A stretch of DNA of 64,000 nucleotides from Comamonadaceae bacterium (GTDB lineage: Bacteria; Pseudomonadota; Gammaproteobacteria; Burkholderiales; Burkholderiaceae_C), in the NCBI GenBank assembly GCA_027488115.1, contig JAIYCG010000026.1, positions 1 to 64,000 of the forward strand. The letters run 5' to 3'. Position 1 is the first letter of the stretch, and the number at the start of each line of letters is the position of its first letter. Below, one piece after another: positions 36,453 to 44,336 of the stretch. Made by a program: the position numbers and the translations under genes. The notes beneath the pieces were generated by a model that worked only from the letters and a program-made list of their open reading frames with translations, was not told where the DNA came from and did no database searches.

Positions 36453-37448
36453 ATGAAGCGTGTTTTGATCAAGACAGTATTGGCCACCCTCGCATTGACG
36501 GCCATGGGCATGGCGTCCGCTCAGGAGAGAACCATCAAATTTGCCAATCAAAACGCAGTGGGTCACCCCGTTGTGCAAGGCATGGAAAAATTCAAAGAGA
36601 TTGTGGAAAAGCAATCTGGCGGAAAAATCAAGGTCAACGTCTTCCCAGGCGGTGCATTGGGCAGTGACCAAGCCAATGTGTCAGCCATTCAAGGGGGTGC
36701 CTTAGAAATGGCAGCCATGAACTCAGGTATTTTTGCCAGCCAAGTTAAAGACTTTGCTGTCTTCGATTTCCCCTTCATGTTTGCCAGCGGCAAAGAAGCT
36801 GATGCAGTTGTCGATGGCGCATTCGGTAAAAAAATGCATGCCAAATTGGAAGAAAAAGGTTTGGTGGGCTTGGGGTACTACGAACTGGGCTTTCGCCACA
36901 TGTCCAACAGCAAGCGTGCCATCAATAAAGTGTCTGACATCGACGGTTTGAAATTGCGTGTCATTCCAAATCCAATTAACGTGGATTGGGTCAAGGCATT
37001 GGGCGCCAATCCAACACCACTGCCATTCCCTGAGCTTTATGCAGCCCTTGAGCAAAAGGCTGTAGACGGTCAAGAAAATCCAGTGGCCACCATCAATGGT
37101 GCCAAGCTCTATGAAGTTCAGAAAAACCTGGCGTTGACAGGTCACCAATACAACCCACAGTCTGTGGTCATCAGCAAGAAGTTCTGGGACACCTTGTCTG
37201 CAGCCGAGAAGAAAATTGTGTCTGATGCCGTGGCTGAGTCTTCTAAATTCCAACGCACGACTGCTCGCGCTTTGGAAGCCGGCACGCTTGAAACCCTGAA
37301 GAAAAATGGCATGGCTGTCACCCTATTGCCCGATTCAGAAATGGCCATCTTGCGCGAAAAAATGAAGCCTGTGATTGCCAAACATGGTGAACCCATTGCG
37401 GCCACAGTGGCTGAGCTGCAAGCTGAGTTGGCCAAGTTGCGCAAGTAA
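36453..37448 (+). CDS. dctP: TRAP transporter substrate-binding protein (DctP)
   Basis: A 331-residue periplasmic binding protein. The signal peptide is MKRVLIKTVLATLALTAMGMASAQ. The mature domain has IKFANQNAVGHPVVQGMEKFKEIVEKQSGGKIKVNVFPGGALGS, GLKLRVIPNPINVDWVKALGANPTPLPFPELYAALEQKAVDGQENP (the Arg-containing carboxylate-binding region) and QYNPQSVVISKKFWDTLSAAEKK. ATG 36453 has AGGAGA upstream and is preferred to the track start at 36411 (TTG). It completes a dctQMP set. Confidence 0.93.
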   Translation: MKRVLIKTVLATLALTAMGMASAQERTIKFANQNAVGHPVVQGMEKFKEIVEKQSGGKIKVNVFPGGALGSDQANVSAIQGGALEMAAMNSGIFASQVKDFAVFDFPFMFASGKEADAVVDGAFGKKMHAKLEEKGLVGLGYYELGFRHMSNSKRAINKVSDIDGLKLRVIPNPINVDWVKALGANPTPLPFPELYAALEQKAVDGQENPVATINGAKLYEVQKNLALTGHQYNPQSVVISKKFWDTLSAAEKKIVSDAVAESSKFQRTTARALEAGTLETLKKNGMAVTLLPDSEMAILREKMKPVIAKHGEPIAATVAELQAELAKLRK

Positions 37449-37495
37449 TTGAGCCTTTCATGAGGTCAACCCCAAGACCTTGATGTCGTTTTATG

Positions 37496-37532
37496 GCGAA
37501 GTCTCTAAGCCGGTCTTGGAGCTTCGCTTTTT
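37496..37532 (+). terminator. Rho-independent terminator after the TRAP genes
   Basis: GCGAAG-T-CTCTAAG pairs with CTTGGAG-CTTCGC (one bulge, one mismatch), followed by TTTTT at 37528-37532. It lies between dctP and the shikimate-dehydrogenase-like gene. Confidence 0.7.
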
Positions 37533-37544
37533 AATTTCTTTACC

Positions 37545-38378
37545 ATGAACATCGACGGCCATACAGAGTTGATTGCCCACATTGGCTATCCCACTCACAG
37601 TTTCAAATCACCTTTGATTTACAACCCTTACTTTGAGAAAGAGGGCATCAATGCGCTGGTGGTACCGATGGGTTGTCAGGCGGAACATTACCCTGCTTTT
37701 TTGAAGTCGGTTTTTCAGCTGACCAACATTCGAGGTGCGTTGATCACCATGCCTCATAAAGTCACCACGGTGGACCTCTTGGACCTGGTCTCGCCCACAG
37801 TCAAAGTTGCGGGTGCTTGCAATGCTGTGAAGTTAGATGCTCAGGGCCGTTTGGTGGGTGACATGTTTGATGGCGCAGGCTTTGTTCGCGGCGTTCAAAG
37901 AAAAGGCTTCGAACTCAATGGCAAACGCGCCATGGTGATTGGCACAGGAGGCGTGGGCTCAGCGATTGCTGCTTCTCTGGCTGCTGAAAAAATCAAGGCC
38001 ATCAGTTTGTTTGACATTGAGACTGCCGCCTGTGAGGCATTGGCACAAAGGCTTGTGAATGAATATCCACACATCCAAGTCAAGACAGGTTCAAATGACC
38101 CTGATGGACATGACCTGGTTGTGAACGCTACGCCCATGGGCATGAACGAAGGCGATCCTTTACCCTTAGACGTTTCCCGCCTTGCGCCAGAAACTTTTGT
38201 GGGCGAAGTTGTCATGCGCACTGAGATGACCGCGTTCCTGCAGGCAGCACAAAAAAGGGGATGCCGCACTCAAGTGGGCTCGGACATGTTGTTTGAACAA
38301 ATCCCTGCATATCTGGAATACTTCGGATTGCAGACGACGACCGCTGAAGTGCTTCGAAATTTGGCTCGTCTGGTTTGA
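37545..38378 (+). CDS. Shikimate/quinate dehydrogenase-like protein (AroE family)
   Basis: A 277-residue AroE-fold oxidoreductase. It shows the substrate-site Lys72 (GALITMPHKVT), Asn93 (ACNAV), Asp109 (GDMFDGAGF) and the NAD(P) motif MVIGTGGVGSAIAAS; FDIE after the second strand suggests NAD use. Biosynthetic AroE has NTDG where this protein has MFDG, and the SxS shikimate motif reads HSFKSP, so it is a catabolic SDH-like paralogue. Next to a dehydroshikimate dehydratase it probably oxidises shikimate or quinate to the 3-dehydro form. It begins a five-gene plus-strand row. Confidence 0.85.
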   Translation: MNIDGHTELIAHIGYPTHSFKSPLIYNPYFEKEGINALVVPMGCQAEHYPAFLKSVFQLTNIRGALITMPHKVTTVDLLDLVSPTVKVAGACNAVKLDAQGRLVGDMFDGAGFVRGVQRKGFELNGKRAMVIGTGGVGSAIAASLAAEKIKAISLFDIETAACEALAQRLVNEYPHIQVKTGSNDPDGHDLVVNATPMGMNEGDPLPLDVSRLAPETFVGEVVMRTEMTAFLQAAQKRGCRTQVGSDMLFEQIPAYLEYFGLQTTTAEVLRNLARLV

Positions 38379-38399
38379 AATCTGAAATTGGACTGACTT

Positions 38400-39281
38400 A
38401 TGAATTTACGCACAACTGACCGAGAAGCCGTTCCAGAAATGCCCAATCGATTGGGCATTCAAGGCATTGAGTTCATTGAGTATGCGACCAATCGGCCTCA
38501 GGCCTTGGGTCAGGTTTTAGAGGCTATGGGTTTCAGGCCAGTGGCACGCCATCGCTCGCGGGAAGTTACTTTGTACCGGCAAGGTGGTATGAACTTGGTG
38601 GTCAATGCCAACCCCGATGATGCGCGAGTCAGTGCCACTGTCGATGGACAAGCTGAAATTTCTGCTGTGGCGTTTCGCGTGCAAGACGCTTTGAAGGCGC
38701 ATACAAGGTGCATTGATTTAGGCGCGTGGTCCGTGGCCAGCCATGCACAAGCTATGGAGTTGCACATTCCTGCTATTCACGGCCCCGGCGGTACTCGTTT
38801 TTACTTTGTAGACCGTTGGCAAGAGTTTTCAATTTACGACATTGACTTCAAACCCATTCCCACAGTCGACCAACATCCTGCCGCGGTGGAGAGCATGAGT
38901 TACTTCGGTTTGGTTCAGTACATTGGTTCGGCGCGCAGCCAAGATTGGCTGGCTTATTACGAACACATGTTTGACTTCAGTGTCATTGCAGATGAAGAGC
39001 GCTTTGGCATCTTGCCCAAAGGCAAATTGATGAAGAGTCCTTGTGGTCAATTTCTTTGGCAACTCATCGAACCCGATCCTTGGATGGAAGCCGATGAAGC
39101 GCCTGAATCACTTAAACGAATAGGCTTCGGTGTCAAAGATGTTGCCCAAGCTGTGAAAACCCTTAAGACCAATGGCGTTGAGTTTGTCGAGTCGAAAGAG
39201 TTGCACCCAGAAGACCGTGGTGCCTTGACACGAAGTGCACTGGGTTCGGTGTCGTTTGAGCTGGTTCACCAAAGCGTCTAA
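38400..39281 (+). CDS. HPPD-like VOC protein (stand-alone equivalent of the QuiC1 C-terminal domain)
   Basis: A 293-residue protein of the 4-hydroxyphenylpyruvate-dioxygenase-like VOC group. NRLGIQGIEFIEYATNRPQALGQVLEAMGFRPVARHRSREVTLYRQGGMNLVVNA matches the HPPD N-terminal domain, and GPGGTRFYFVDRW follows. By hand alignment with Pseudomonas HPPD, the two iron His positions appear to be Phe/Tyr (SYFGLVQYI) and Arg (LKRIGFGV), while the Glu (SFELVHQ) remains. A normal dioxygenase reaction is therefore doubtful. In Pseudomonas QuiC1 such a domain is fused behind the dehydratase; here it is a separate gene just upstream of it. Confidence 0.75.
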   Translation: MNLRTTDREAVPEMPNRLGIQGIEFIEYATNRPQALGQVLEAMGFRPVARHRSREVTLYRQGGMNLVVNANPDDARVSATVDGQAEISAVAFRVQDALKAHTRCIDLGAWSVASHAQAMELHIPAIHGPGGTRFYFVDRWQEFSIYDIDFKPIPTVDQHPAAVESMSYFGLVQYIGSARSQDWLAYYEHMFDFSVIADEERFGILPKGKLMKSPCGQFLWQLIEPDPWMEADEAPESLKRIGFGVKDVAQAVKTLKTNGVEFVESKELHPEDRGALTRSALGSVSFELVHQSV

Positions 39282-39290
39282 GGAATGGCC

Positions 39291-40184
39291 ATGAATTTGC
39301 TAGACGGCTATGGCATGGACACCATCACGATGGCGGGCCCTTTAGAGGCCAAGTTAGAGGCCATGAAAAGTGTCGGCTTCTCGCAAGTGATGCTCATGGC
39401 GCGAGACCTGGTGGGACATCCTGGTGGCGTTAAGGCTGCCGTGAAAGCCGTTCAAAAAAGTGGCTTGCGCCCTACAGGATTTCAAGTGCTCAGAGACTTT
39501 GAAGGCTTGTCAGGGCACTTGCACAGTTACAAAGTAGACATTGCCAAGTCCATGTTGGAAATGTGTGCCGCAACAGGCAGCAAAGTTTTGCTGGCTTGCT
39601 CTTCAACGTCCCGCCACGCCACCGAAGATTTAGACCTGATTGCCAAAGACTTGAAAAAATTGGCCATGATGGCCATTCCTTTGGGCATCAAGGTGGCCTA
39701 TGAAGGCTTGTCTTGGGGCCGCACGGTGAACGAATTCACCACCAGTTGGGATGTGGTCTGCCGCGCAGACTGTCCTAATTTAGGGATTGGAATTGACTCG
39801 TTTCACATCTTCGCGGCCAAGACACCCCTAGATGCTATTGAAGACATAGACCCCGATCGCATTTATCTGGCTCAACTGTCTGATTTCATGTGGCATGAAA
39901 CGCCTTCATTTGAAGAGCGCATGACCACGGCCCGAACTTTCCGCGTGTTTCCAGGTGAAGGCGTGCACAGTGATCAACTGGCTGATTTGGTGTTGCGTCT
40001 TGAGCGCATAGGCTACCGAGGCGATTACAGCTTCGAAGTATTCAACGACGATTACCAACAGCTGCCACTCGAAACCGTGGCTGAACGCGCGCGCAAAAGT
40101 GCAACATGGTTGCATCAAGATGTGTTGCACCGCTCAGCACCCTTACCATCATGGGCATCAACTTCAAAAAGGCCAGCCATATGA
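39291..40184 (+). CDS. 3-dehydroshikimate dehydratase (QuiC/AsbF-like TIM barrel)
   Basis: A 297-residue xylose-isomerase-like barrel. The start MDTITMAGPLEAKLEAMKSVGFSQVMLMARDLVG and the motifs VAYEGLSWGRTVNEF, LGIGIDSFHIF, YLAQLSDF and YSFEVFNDDY match the N-terminal half of QuiC1. Metal ligands can be assigned as Glu138, Asp169, Gln195 and Glu249, the expected E-D-Q-E set. It dehydrates 3-dehydroshikimate to protocatechuate, feeding ligAB. AAGGA lies 6 bases before the ATG at 39291, so I prefer it to the ATG at 39285. The stop overlaps the aldo/keto reductase start (ATGA). Confidence 0.85.
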   Translation: MNLLDGYGMDTITMAGPLEAKLEAMKSVGFSQVMLMARDLVGHPGGVKAAVKAVQKSGLRPTGFQVLRDFEGLSGHLHSYKVDIAKSMLEMCAATGSKVLLACSSTSRHATEDLDLIAKDLKKLAMMAIPLGIKVAYEGLSWGRTVNEFTTSWDVVCRADCPNLGIGIDSFHIFAAKTPLDAIEDIDPDRIYLAQLSDFMWHETPSFEERMTTARTFRVFPGEGVHSDQLADLVLRLERIGYRGDYSFEVFNDDYQQLPLETVAERARKSATWLHQDVLHRSAPLPSWASTSKRPAI

Positions 40185-41185
40185 AAAACAGAAAACTAGG
40201 ACAATTCCAAGTCAGTGAAATTGGCTTGGGTTGCATGAATTTAAGCCATGCTTATGGTGCACCCGTCTCTGAAGCCCAAGCTGAAAAGGTTTTGCTCACG
40301 GCATTGGATGCAGGCGTCACATTCTTTGACACAGCGGCGCTTTATGGATTTAGTGCCAACGAAACCTTGGTCGGCAAAGTGCTCAAAGCGCACCGTCAGA
40401 AATTCACGCTCGCTAGCAAGTGTGGCATGACGGGTGTGGATGTGAATGGCGATGGCAAATTGGTGCGCGTCATTGACGGCCGTCCCGAAACCATTCGCAA
40501 AACCTGTGAAGACGCCTTGAAGCGTTTGCAAACCGACGTCATCGACTTGTACTACTTGCACCGTTGGGACAAAAAAGTACCGATTGAGGACAGTGTGGGT
40601 GCACTCAGTGATTTGGTGCGACAAGGCAAAATTCAAAGCATTGGTTTGTCTGAAGTTTCGGCCAGCACTTTGCGCAAAGCCCATGCAGTTCACCCCATCA
40701 CGGCTGTGCAAACTGAATACTCATTGTGGACACGCAATCCAGAAATTGCGGTGCTTCAAGCCTGCAAAGAATTGGGTGCCAGCTTTGTAGCTTTCAGTCC
40801 CGTAGCGCGGGGGTTTTTGTGCGGCAAACTTGAGCTTGATGCCTTTGACGCCAAAGACATCCGAAAAGGCATGCCGCGTTTCACGCCTGAAAACTATGCT
40901 GCCAATTTCAAGTTGTTTGCACCTTACCTGAGCTTGGCACAAGAAGCTGGTTGCTCGCCAGCACAGTTGGCTTTGGCTTGGCTGCTGCACAAGGATTCAC
41001 ACATCATTCCAATTCCTGGCACGACCAGCGTGGCCCATTTGCTGGATGACATTGGCGCCAGTCAAGTCCATCTCAGTGCAGATTTGATCGCAAAGCTGGA
41101 TGACCTGATCAACGAAAAAACCGTGCAGGGCAACCGGTACAACGCTCAGGCCAACTCTGAGGTGGATACTGAAAACTTTGTGTGA
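40181..41185 (+). CDS. Aldo/keto reductase
   Basis: A 334-residue AKR with the catalytic tetrad visible as Asp50 and Tyr55 (TFFDTAALYGFSANE), Lys80 (LASKCGM) and His127 (LYYLHRWD). The N-terminus RKLGQFQVSEIGLGCMNLSHAYG and the region IIPIPGTTSVAHLLDDIGA for NADPH binding resemble the YakC/AKR13 group. It reduces a carbonyl compound, unknown here. It is translationally coupled to the dehydratase (4-base overlap), so it may act on a quinate/shikimate-derived or aldehyde intermediate. The track start at 40106 lies inside the previous gene; ATG 40181 gives the family N-terminus. Confidence 0.9.
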   Translation: MKNRKLGQFQVSEIGLGCMNLSHAYGAPVSEAQAEKVLLTALDAGVTFFDTAALYGFSANETLVGKVLKAHRQKFTLASKCGMTGVDVNGDGKLVRVIDGRPETIRKTCEDALKRLQTDVIDLYYLHRWDKKVPIEDSVGALSDLVRQGKIQSIGLSEVSASTLRKAHAVHPITAVQTEYSLWTRNPEIAVLQACKELGASFVAFSPVARGFLCGKLELDAFDAKDIRKGMPRFTPENYAANFKLFAPYLSLAQEAGCSPAQLALAWLLHKDSHIIPIPGTTSVAHLLDDIGASQVHLSADLIAKLDDLINEKTVQGNRYNAQANSEVDTENFV

Positions 41186-41288
41186 GAAAAACTCCAGTAA
41201 GCGAAACCCCTTAAACCCTGTCAAGCGCTGAGTGAATCAGTATCCTTCACAATTGATCTGTACTTAACAAGTCTAAGTGAAGGTAAAA

Positions 41289-42260
41289 ATGAAGGTTCAA
41301 GAATCTCTGATTCGCTTGTTTTTGACTTTGGCCTCAACCGTCATTTTGGGCACAAGCGGCATTCAAGCCGCACCTGCCAATTTGAGCCTCATTGTCTCGG
41401 CATCCCCAGGCACTGGCTTGGACATTCTTGCAAGAACGCTAAGCCAACAGTTTTCTATCAAGGGCAACTATGCCACTGTGGTTGAAAACAAAGCCGGCGC
41501 CAGCGGCAACATCGCAGCCGATCACGTCACCCGTGCCAAACCAGATGGCGCCACTTTGTTGGTGGTTGGCACCACCTTTGCAACCAACGCCGCGGTCAAC
41601 CCCAGCTTGCCCTTTGACACGGTCAAAGATTTCACGCCAGTGGCTTTGTTAGGAACGGGCACTTTGTGCTTGGTGGTTCCAAGCAGTTCAAGCGCCAACA
41701 CTTTGGCCGAGTTTTTGCAAATGGCCAAAACCAGCGTCAAGGGTGTCAATTACGCGTCTCCCGGAAATGGGACGCCGCAACACTTGGCCATGGAATTGCT
41801 TAAGTTTGAAGCCGGCTTGAACCTCTTTCACGTTCCCTTCAAGGGCAGTGCTGGCGCTGTGAACGATGTGGCCGCTGGTCATGTGTCGGCCATGATTGCG
41901 CCAGTTCACACCGTCATGCCCTTGGTCAAAGCGGGCAAGCTCAAAATGCTGGCGGTCCTCAGTTCCGAGCGAGTGCCGCAAATGCCCCAAGTGCCGACCT
42001 TCAAAGAGCAGGGCCTGCCCAAAGTGCAGGTCGACATTTGGTATGGCTTGATGGCCCCTAAGGGCACGGCAACTCAAGTGATCCAATCTCTTAACCAAGA
42101 GGTGAACCTTGTCTTGAAAAATCCGGAGATCGTGGCCAACCTTGCGAAGCAGGGGATTGATGCCGGGGGCGGCACGCCTCAGTTGATGGCTGACACCTTG
42201 TCGGCTGAATTGAAACGCTGGCCACCCGTGGTCAAAGCAGCGCAGATCAAAGCGGATTGA
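41289..42260 (+). CDS. Bug/TctC-family periplasmic solute-binding protein
   Basis: A 323-residue binding protein; MKVQESLIRLFLTLASTVILGTSGIQAAP is the signal peptide. ATG 41289 has GAAGG five bases upstream and is chosen over the GTG at 41277. Mature motifs are LSLIVSASPGTGLDILARTLSQQF, VVENKAGASGNIAADHVTRAKPDGATLL and PKGTATQVIQSLNQEVNLVL; the first loop (SASPGTG) is less typical than PFxAGG. It lies 50 bases before the UbiD gene and probably serves that cluster. No TctAB. Confidence 0.88.
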   Translation: MKVQESLIRLFLTLASTVILGTSGIQAAPANLSLIVSASPGTGLDILARTLSQQFSIKGNYATVVENKAGASGNIAADHVTRAKPDGATLLVVGTTFATNAAVNPSLPFDTVKDFTPVALLGTGTLCLVVPSSSSANTLAEFLQMAKTSVKGVNYASPGNGTPQHLAMELLKFEAGLNLFHVPFKGSAGAVNDVAAGHVSAMIAPVHTVMPLVKAGKLKMLAVLSSERVPQMPQVPTFKEQGLPKVQVDIWYGLMAPKGTATQVIQSLNQEVNLVLKNPEIVANLAKQGIDAGGGTPQLMADTLSAELKRWPPVVKAAQIKAD

Positions 42261-42310
42261 TTTTTCATTTCATAGAAACAACAACGCCTTCAATATTTTG
42301 AAAGTCCTAC

Positions 42311-43798
42311 ATGCCTGATACATCTTCCAAACCCCAAAACTTGACCAAGGCATGGAACGACTACGACGGTCCGCATTTGGATTTGCGCGAACTGATCGCT
42401 CGCGCAGAACTTGCCGACGAGGTCTTGCACATTTCTGGAGCCGATTGGAATTTGGAAGTGGGGACCTTGGCCGAAATTGTCAATTCTTCGCGCAAGGGCG
42501 AACCCAAGGCCATCTTGTTCGACAACATTCCTGGTTATCCTCCTGGCTATCGCTTGTTGTCGGGCGGTACCAATTCGTCCAAGCGCTTGGCCTTGACCTT
42601 GGGCTTCCCCGTTCCGAAGGGTCCGATGGATGTCGTGCAGGCCTACCGCAATCGCATGCAAAAACATGAGCCTATTCCACCACGCGTTGTGCCAACAGGC
42701 CCCATCATGGAAAACGTAGATCGCGGCGAAGATGTCGATATTTTCAAGTTCCCCATTCCCCTGTTGCATGAGTTAGATGGGGGTCGGTACATCGGCACCG
42801 ATGACTTGGTCATCATGCGTGACCCAGAGCTAGACTGGATCAACATTGGCACTTACCGCGCTATGGCGCACGACAAAAATAAAGTAGGCCTTTGGACATC
42901 ACCCGGAAAACATGGCCGCCAAATTCGCGACAAATACTTTGCACAGGGCAAGCCTTGTCCTGTCCTTATTTCTTGCGGACATGACCCCTTGTTGTTCTTG
43001 GCCGGTGGCAATGAACTGCGCTTTGGTTTGTCTGAATTTGACTACTCTGGCGGGCATCGTGGTTTGCCATTTGATGTGGTGCTGAGTGAGGTGCACCAAC
43101 TGCCCATGCCAGCACACAGCGAAATTGTGCTGGAAGGCGAGATGTACCCTGGCGAAACATTGCCAGAAGGCCCATTTGGGGAATTCACAGGTTATTACGC
43201 AGGTGGCAAAAGCAATCAACCCGTGGTGCGCATCCAACGGGTGTATTACCGCAATAACCCCATCATGACCATGGCTACGCCCCTGAAGCCGCCATCCGAC
43301 TTCTCCTTTTCAAAGTGTGTCATGAAGGCCGGCATGATTTGGGATGAAGTCGAGCGTGCAGGTTTGTCAGGCGTGAAAGGCGTGTGGTGTCATGAGGCAG
43401 GCGCAGCGCGCATGCTCAATATCATCTCGATCAAACAAGCCTATGCAGGCCACTCCAAACAAGCCGCCATGATGGCCGCAAATTGTCAATCGGGTTCTTA
43501 TCTAGGCCGATTTGTGGTGGTCGTCGATGATGATGTTGATCCAACAGACTTGTTTGACGTGATGTGGGCCATGTGCACGCGCTGTGACCCTGTAGAAGAC
43601 ATTGAGTTCATTCGAAAAGCTTGGAGTGGTCCTTTGGACCCGCGCATCCCCCGCGGTACCAGCACCAATTCTCGGGCCGTCATTGATGCTTGCCGACCTT
43701 TTGAAATGCTCAAAGATTTTCCGCCTGTGGCATGTGCAAGTCCTGAGTTGAAGCAGCGCGTGGCTGAAAAATTCAAATCGTATTTAGTCGGTCTTTAA
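42311..43798 (+). CDS. UbiD-family prenylated-FMN decarboxylase
   Basis: A 495-residue UbiD-family (de)carboxylase. Key elements are the metal/prFMN region [22 protein letters not shown] (Arg of NIGxYR), [24 protein letters not shown] containing the catalytic E-x4-E pair, and [13 protein letters not shown]. UbiD enzymes reversibly decarboxylate aromatic, heteroaromatic or alpha,beta-unsaturated acids and need prenyl-FMN from a UbiX partner, not seen here. It is followed by an IorAB-type molybdenum hydroxylase, suggesting a route for a carboxylated aromatic or heteroaromatic compound. Substrate unknown. Confidence 0.9.
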   Translation: MPDTSSKPQNLTKAWNDYDGPHLDLRELIARAELADEVLHISGADWNLEVGTLAEIVNSSRKGEPKAILFDNIPGYPPGYRLLSGGTNSSKRLALTLGFPVPKGPMDVVQAYRNRMQKHEPIPPRVVPTGPIMENVDRGEDVDIFKFPIPLLHELDGGRYIGTDDLVIMRDPELDWINIGTYRAMAHDKNKVGLWTSPGKHGRQIRDKYFAQGKPCPVLISCGHDPLLFLAGGNELRFGLSEFDYSGGHRGLPFDVVLSEVHQLPMPAHSEIVLEGEMYPGETLPEGPFGEFTGYYAGGKSNQPVVRIQRVYYRNNPIMTMATPLKPPSDFSFSKCVMKAGMIWDEVERAGLSGVKGVWCHEAGAARMLNIISIKQAYAGHSKQAAMMAANCQSGSYLGRFVVVVDDDVDPTDLFDVMWAMCTRCDPVEDIEFIRKAWSGPLDPRIPRGTSTNSRAVIDACRPFEMLKDFPPVACASPELKQRVAEKFKSYLVGL

Positions 43799-43818
43799 TC
43801 CTTGGAGGCAAATTTAAA

Positions 43819-44325
43819 ATGTATTCACTGAATGTCAACGGCAAAGTCCAAAAAATTGATGCAGAACCAGAGATGCCACTGCTTTGGGTTGTTCGTGAGG
43901 TGCTTGGCCTCACAGGAACCAAATTTGGTTGTGGCATTGCCCAATGCGGTGCCTGCACCGTGCACGTAGACGGACAACCAATCCGTTCTTGTTCAGTTCC
44001 TGGCTCTGCCATGGCGGGTCGCAAAATCACCACCATTGAAGGCCTGTCAAACAACAGCAGTCACCCTGTGCAAAAAGCATGGGCTGAAGTTGATGTTCCC
44101 CAATGCGGATACTGCCAGTCGGGTCAAATCATGGCAGCCTCAGCTTTACTGAAGCGCACCCCCAAGCCTACCAACAAAGACATTGATTTGGCCATGACCA
44201 ACATTTGCCGTTGCGGTACGTACCAACGCATTCGCGAGGCCATTCATGTGGCGGCAGGGACTAAGAAATTGGCCAAGTCCGACAGCGGTGAAGTTGCCGC
44301 TTTGGTTCAACAAATCAAAGTTTAA
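43819..44325 (+). CDS. iorA: IorA-like (2Fe-2S) subunit of a molybdenum hydroxylase
   Basis: A 168-residue electron-transfer subunit of the xanthine-oxidase family. The plant-type 2Fe-2S domain has [27 protein letters not shown], and the helical domain has [12 protein letters not shown] and [15 protein letters not shown] for the second cluster, together the eight expected Cys. It passes electrons from the molybdenum subunit encoded 11 bases downstream. This two-subunit layout without a FAD subunit is typical of isoquinoline 1-oxidoreductase and nicotinate hydroxylase relatives, which use cytochromes as acceptors. Confidence 0.92.
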   Translation: MYSLNVNGKVQKIDAEPEMPLLWVVREVLGLTGTKFGCGIAQCGACTVHVDGQPIRSCSVPGSAMAGRKITTIEGLSNNSSHPVQKAWAEVDVPQCGYCQSGQIMAASALLKRTPKPTNKDIDLAMTNICRCGTYQRIREAIHVAAGTKKLAKSDSGEVAALVQQIKV

Positions 44326-44336
44326 GGAGAAACAAC

